This document shows positions 59,951 to 64,000 of a DNA stretch of 64,000 nt, in pieces. The notes beneath the pieces were generated by a model that was not told where the DNA came from, did no database searches, and saw nothing but the letters and a program-made list of their open reading frames with translations. Every line of letters begins with the position of its first letter. The first letter of the stretch is position 1. Source of the stretch: Porticoccus sp963925605 (lineage in GTDB: Bacteria > Pseudomonadota > Gammaproteobacteria > Pseudomonadales > Porticoccaceae). Both the position numbers and the translations under genes were made by a program. Where the stretch lies: the NCBI GenBank assembly GCA_963925605.1, contig CAWURY010000006.1, positions 51,637 through 115,636 of the forward strand, written 5' to 3'.

Positions 59951-62900
59951 TTAACTCGTCTCCATACTCAAAGCCTCGCTTAATGCTGCTTCGATATCAC
60001 TTGCGCTAACTCTCGTCTGCGTTTCCTTCTCTCTAGCCTCACGACGCTTACGATGGTAGGTTAACCCTGTGCCAGCAGGGATTAAGCGACCGACCACTAC
60101 ATTTTCTTTTAATCCACGGAGATGGTCCGCTTTTCCCGTGACCGAAGCCTCAGTAAGAACTCGAGTGGTCTCTTGAAAAGAAGCAGCAGAAATAAAGCTT
60201 TCTGTTGCAAGAGAAGCTTTGGTGATACCAAGAAGAAGCCGCTCATACTTGGCAGGCACTTTTCCTTCAAGCACTAGTTTTTCATTTTCTTCAAGCATTC
60301 TGGTGAACTCAACCTGCTCTCCTTTCACAAAAGACGAATCACCCATGGCAGTCACCTCAACCTTGCGCAACATCTGACGACATATAACTTCAATATGCTT
60401 GTCATTTATTTTAACGCCTTGCAATCGGTAAACTTCTTGAATCTCATTGACAATGTACTGCGCCAAGGAGTCTACGCCCTGTAGGCGCAAAATATCATGA
60501 GAATTCTCAGGACCATCAGCGATGATCTCCCCTTTAGTGACATTTTCACCCTCGAACACACCCAGTTGATGCCATTTGGGTATCAATAACTCATAATGGT
60601 CACTTCCGTCAGGAAGTGTTTGTCCATTAGGGGGTGTAATAACTAATCTTCGCTTACCTTTAGTCTCCTTACCAAAAGTTACAGTACCAGAAATTTCAGC
60701 CAATATAGCTGGATCTTTTGGCCTGCGAGCTTCAAACAAATCGGCTACGCGGGGTAATCCCCCAGTGATGTCCCGTGTTTTAGATCCTTCTTGCGGAATA
60801 CGAGCAATAATATCGCCAGCCCCTACATGATTATTGTCACGGATACTGAGAATGGCATTGGGCGGCAACATATAGTGTGCGGGCACAGTAGAGTTGGCAA
60901 AGGTTAGCTCTTTTCCTTTGTCGTCAAGCAAAGTAACCATCGGTTTAATATCTTTACCCGCAGATGGGCGCTCATTAGGATCAATTACTGCAATATTTGA
61001 AAGACCTGTCATCTCATCAGTTTGAGTGCGTATACTAAGGCCTTCCTCCATACCGGAAAAAGCCACTTGCCCAGCAACCTCGGTGATAATTGGGTGGGTG
61101 TGCGGATCCCAGCTAGCCACTACATCGCCAGCAGCAACAATAGAGCCTTCTTTCACTCTAATCACAGCGCCGTAGGGCAGCTTATAGCGTTCACGCTCTC
61201 GACCATTTTCATCAGCTAGAGCTAAACCACCAGATCGCGACACAGCTACAAGTTCTCCATTTTCACGCTCTACCACCTTAATGTTAATTAAGCGGACTGT
61301 TCCGCCTGTTTTCACCTGAACACTATCAGCAGCAGAGGCACGCGAGGCTGCACCACCAATGTGGAATGTACGCATAGTAAGCTGCGTACCAGGCTCCCCA
61401 ATAGATTGGGCAGCAATAACTCCAACTGCTTCGCCAGAATTAATTCTGTGGCCTCGGGCTAGATCCCGCCCATAACATTGCGAACATATACCATGGCGAG
61501 TCTCGCAGGTAATTGGGGAGCGGACTCTAAGCTCATCTATACCCAGCAACTCAATACTTTCTACGCACTTCTCATCAATCATGTAGCCAGCCTGTAGCAC
61601 AACTTTCTTCGAGCCAGGCTTAACTACATCAACTGCAACTACACGTCCCAGAATCCGATCACCTAGAGATTCGATAATATCTCCACCTTCGATGACTGGA
61701 GTCATTAGTAATCCCTCTAAGGTCCCGCAATCTTCCTCAACAACCACCAAGTCTTGCGACACATCAACTAATCGGCGAGTCAAATAACCAGAATTCGCCG
61801 TCTTTAGAGCGGTGTCCGCCAAACCTTTTCGAGCTCCATGCGTTGATATGAAATATTGCAACACATTCAAACCTTCACGGAAGTTAGCGGTAATCGGTGT
61901 TTCAATAATGGATCCATCAGGACGAGCCATCAGTCCACGCATACCCGCCAACTGTCGAATCTGTGCAGGAGAGCCTCTGGCTCCCGAATCTGCCATAATA
62001 AATACTGAATTAAAGGAGGCTTGTAATTCTACATCGCCAGCTTTATTCACAACCTCTTCCGTGCTGATCACCTCCATCATCGCCTTGGCAACTAGATCAT
62101 TGGCGCGCGACCAGATATCAACTACTTTATTGTACTTTTCTCCCTGTGTTACAAGCCCTGAAGCAAACTGGCTTTCTATTTCCTTCACTTCGCTCTCAGC
62201 CTGAGCAATAATATCTCCTTTGGATGAAGGAATAGTAAAATCATTCACCCCAATAGAGGCGCCAGACTTGGTAGAGAAATCAAACCCGGTGTACATAAGC
62301 TGATCTGCAAAAATTACTGTTGCCTTCAACCCAACATCACGATAACAGCGGTTAATAATTTTTGAGATTGCTTTTTTGGTCATAGGTTGATTGACCATAT
62401 CGTAACTTAAGCCATCCGGAACAATGTCCCAGAGCAGAGCACGACCCACTGTTGTGTCTACAATATATCTTTTTGGTTGAGCCTCACCTTTTTCGTCAAA
62501 AAGGACTTCATTGATACGTACTTTTACTCGAGCCTGCAGATGAACCTGCTTTCCATAATAAGCTCCGGATACTTCTTTCAGATCGGCAAAAATGCGGCCT
62601 TCGCCCAACGCATTAACCCTTTCTCGAGTCATCCAATACAACCCCAGAACAACATCCTGAGAAGGAACAATAATTGGCTCTCCACTTGCAGGAGATAAAA
62701 TATTATTGGTTGACATCATCAGGGCTCGAGACTCGAGCTGGGCCTCCAAAGTTAACGGCACATGAACGGCCATCTGGTCGCCATCGAAGTCGGCGTTGTA
62801 TGCCGCACAAACTAGTGGGTGCAATTGAATTGCTTTCCCTTCGATAAGAACTGGCTCAAAAGCCTGGATGCCTAACCTGTGAAGTGTTGGAGCGCGATTG

Positions 62901-64000
62901 AGCAACACTGGGTGCTCGCGAATCACGTCGTCAAGAATATCCCAGACTACAAGCTCTTCACGTTCAACCATTTTTTTAGCAGCTTTGATTGTGGTGGCCA
63001 GTCCTTGAAGCTCAAGTTTCGAAAAAATAAATGGCTTAAATAACTCTAACGCCATACGTTTAGGCAATCCACACTGATGCAACCGCAGAGTTGGACCAAC
63101 TACAATCACAGAACGTCCAGAATAATCTACACGCTTGCCCAATAAGTTCTGACGGAAACGACCCTGTTTACCTTTAATCATGTCTGCAAGCGATTTCAAA
63201 GGTCGCTTATTAGATCCGGTAATAGCTCGGCCGCGACGCCCATTATCTAAAAGCGCATCGACTGATTCTTGAAGCATGCGTTTTTCGTTTCTCACAATTA
63301 TATCTGGTGCATTTAGCTCTAATAGGCGTTTTAGACGATTATTGCGATTAATTACTCGACGGTATAAGTCATTCAAATCAGATGTAGCAAAACGGCCTCC
63401 ATCAAGAGGGACTAATGGTCTTAAATCTGGCGGCAATACTGGCAACGCCTCAAGGATCATCCATTCAGGCTTGTTGCCAGAACCAAGAAAAGCCTCTAAT
63501 AGTTTAAGGCGTTTAGATAATTTTTTTATTTTTGTTTCTGAGCGAGTATTTGGTATTTCCTCGCGGATGATGGCAATTTCTTGATTCATATCAAGATCTT
63601 TCATTAGGCTCTGAATACCTTCTGCACCCATTGTTGCCTCAAACTCATCACCAAATTCTTCCATGGATTGAAAGTATTCATCATCTGTTAGCAATTGACC
63701 GCGATCAAGCGTAGTCATGCCGGGATCAGTCACAATGAATGACTCAAAATACAGCACTCTTTCTATTTCACGAAGAGTCATGTCTAAAATCAGACCAATA
63801 CGAGATGGTAAAGATTTGAGGAACCATATATGAGCAACTGGGCACGCTAGCTCAATATGAGCCATTCTATCCCGACGTACCTTGGCCAGAGTCACCTCTA
63901 CACCACATTTTTCGCAGACAATGCCGCGATGTTTCATGCGTTTGTATTTCCCGCAAAGGCACTCATAATCCTTTACTGGACCAAAAATTTTAGCACAAAA
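59951..64000 (-). CDS. rpoC: RNA polymerase beta' subunit, C-terminal 1349 residues (partial)
   Basis: The frame is open to the window edge. The first visible residues FCAKIFGPVKDYECLCGKYKR match the zinc-ribbon start at about residue 57 of E. coli beta', so about 56 residues lie upstream of the window. The catalytic motif NADFDGDQMAVH holds the three Asp that bind Mg. Other landmarks: LLGKRVDYSGRSVIVVGP (rudder/lid region), the second zinc site CETRHGICSQCYGRDLARG, and IGEPGTQLTMRTFHIGG (trigger loop area). It ends SASDIEAALSEALSMETS, a normal length. rpoC-rpsL-rpsG-fusA is the standard order. Confidence 0.98.
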   Translation of the reverse strand, partial: FCAKIFGPVKDYECLCGKYKRMKHRGIVCEKCGVEVTLAKVRRDRMAHIELACPVAHIWFLKSLPSRIGLILDMTLREIERVLYFESFIVTDPGMTTLDRGQLLTDDEYFQSMEEFGDEFEATMGAEGIQSLMKDLDMNQEIAIIREEIPNTRSETKIKKLSKRLKLLEAFLGSGNKPEWMILEALPVLPPDLRPLVPLDGGRFATSDLNDLYRRVINRNNRLKRLLELNAPDIIVRNEKRMLQESVDALLDNGRRGRAITGSNKRPLKSLADMIKGKQGRFRQNLLGKRVDYSGRSVIVVGPTLRLHQCGLPKRMALELFKPFIFSKLELQGLATTIKAAKKMVEREELVVWDILDDVIREHPVLLNRAPTLHRLGIQAFEPVLIEGKAIQLHPLVCAAYNADFDGDQMAVHVPLTLEAQLESRALMMSTNNILSPASGEPIIVPSQDVVLGLYWMTRERVNALGEGRIFADLKEVSGAYYGKQVHLQARVKVRINEVLFDEKGEAQPKRYIVDTTVGRALLWDIVPDGLSYDMVNQPMTKKAISKIINRCYRDVGLKATVIFADQLMYTGFDFSTKSGASIGVNDFTIPSSKGDIIAQAESEVKEIESQFASGLVTQGEKYNKVVDIWSRANDLVAKAMMEVISTEEVVNKAGDVELQASFNSVFIMADSGARGSPAQIRQLAGMRGLMARPDGSIIETPITANFREGLNVLQYFISTHGARKGLADTALKTANSGYLTRRLVDVSQDLVVVEEDCGTLEGLLMTPVIEGGDIIESLGDRILGRVVAVDVVKPGSKKVVLQAGYMIDEKCVESIELLGIDELRVRSPITCETRHGICSQCYGRDLARGHRINSGEAVGVIAAQSIGEPGTQLTMRTFHIGGAASRASAADSVQVKTGGTVRLINIKVVERENGELVAVSRSGGLALADENGRERERYKLPYGAVIRVKEGSIVAAGDVVASWDPHTHPIITEVAGQVAFSGMEEGLSIRTQTDEMTGLSNIAVIDPNERPSAGKDIKPMVTLLDDKGKELTFANSTVPAHYMLPPNAILSIRDNNHVGAGDIIARIPQEGSKTRDITGGLPRVADLFEARRPKDPAILAEISGTVTFGKETKGKRRLVITPPNGQTLPDGSDHYELLIPKWHQLGVFEGENVTKGEIIADGPENSHDILRLQGVDSLAQYIVNEIQEVYRLQGVKINDKHIEVICRQMLRKVEVTAMGDSSFVKGEQVEFTRMLEENEKLVLEGKVPAKYERLLLGITKASLATESFISAASFQETTRVLTEASVTGKADHLRGLKENVVVGRLIPAGTGLTYHRKRREAREKETQTRVSASDIEAALSEALSMETS

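Noticed and set aside
1..64000. CRISPR arrays, insertion sequences, prophage, toxin-antitoxin or defence genes
   Set aside because: I looked on both strands and saw no regularly spaced repeats, transposase or integrase motifs, or known defence domains.

Overview
The window is chromosomal core-genome DNA from an A+T-rich gammaproteobacterium. Gene content and local gene order are closest to the Pseudomonas/Cellvibrio-type lineages: hemA-(TPR lipoprotein)-lolB-ispE-tRNA-Gln-prs-rplY-pth-ychF; ybeZ-ybeY-corC-lnt-leuS-lptE-holA; amgK-murU divergent from lptD-surA-pdxA-rsmA-apaG-apaH; and small proteins of the PA4642-like and DUF1820 types. Genus is not decidable from sequence reading alone. I see no insertion sequence, prophage, CRISPR array or integrase. 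The few accessory-looking items are single genes set between conserved blocks.

Layout. 1-2.3 kb: 3' part of gatB, a small conserved protein, a frameshifted lipocalin-like pseudogene and a cupin. 2.3-5.5 kb: a cold-adaptation cluster of a CspA-type protein with a long leader and two DEAD-box helicases (rhlE, rhlB). 5.8-9.6 kb: a flavin reductase-like protein, then hemA-prfA-prmC on the minus strand. 9.8-15.4 kb: truncated TPR lipoprotein, lolB, ispE, tRNA-Gln(UUG), prs, rplY, pth, ychF. 15.4-18.5 kb: tRNA-Met(CAU), a UDP-GlcNAc/GlcNAcA 4-epimerase-like gene, a class I aminotransferase and a DUF1820 gene. 18.7-28.6 kb: miaB, ybeZ, ybeY, corC, lnt, leuS, lptE, holA. 28.6-37.4 kb: murU-amgK (peptidoglycan recycling) divergent from lptD-surA-pdxA-rsmA-apaG-apaH. 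37.4-40.2 kb: an AtoE-type short-chain fatty acid transporter and a sensor histidine kinase with a degenerate ATP-binding domain. 40.3-64 kb, minus strand: a continuous alpha-spc-S10-str-rpoC block, interrupted only by a second EF-G gene (fusA2).

How the genes work together. Several genes act on outer-membrane biogenesis (lolB, lnt, lptE, lptD, surA). Most others serve translation: tRNA charging, tRNA modification, peptide release, ribosome maturation and the ribosomal proteins. The main unusual points are: (i) fusA2 sits inverted in the place where tuf normally lies between fusA and rpsJ; (ii) the sensor kinase beside atoE has a conserved phospho-acceptor His but lost N, G1 and G2 box residues, with no response regulator nearby; (iii) three of the convergent gene junctions carry perfect 17-20 bp A-tract/GC-core/T-tract hairpins; (iv) a lone TviC/WbpP-like epimerase without a polysaccharide locus; (v) at least five UUG start codons. 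No clearly new defence or mobile system is visible.
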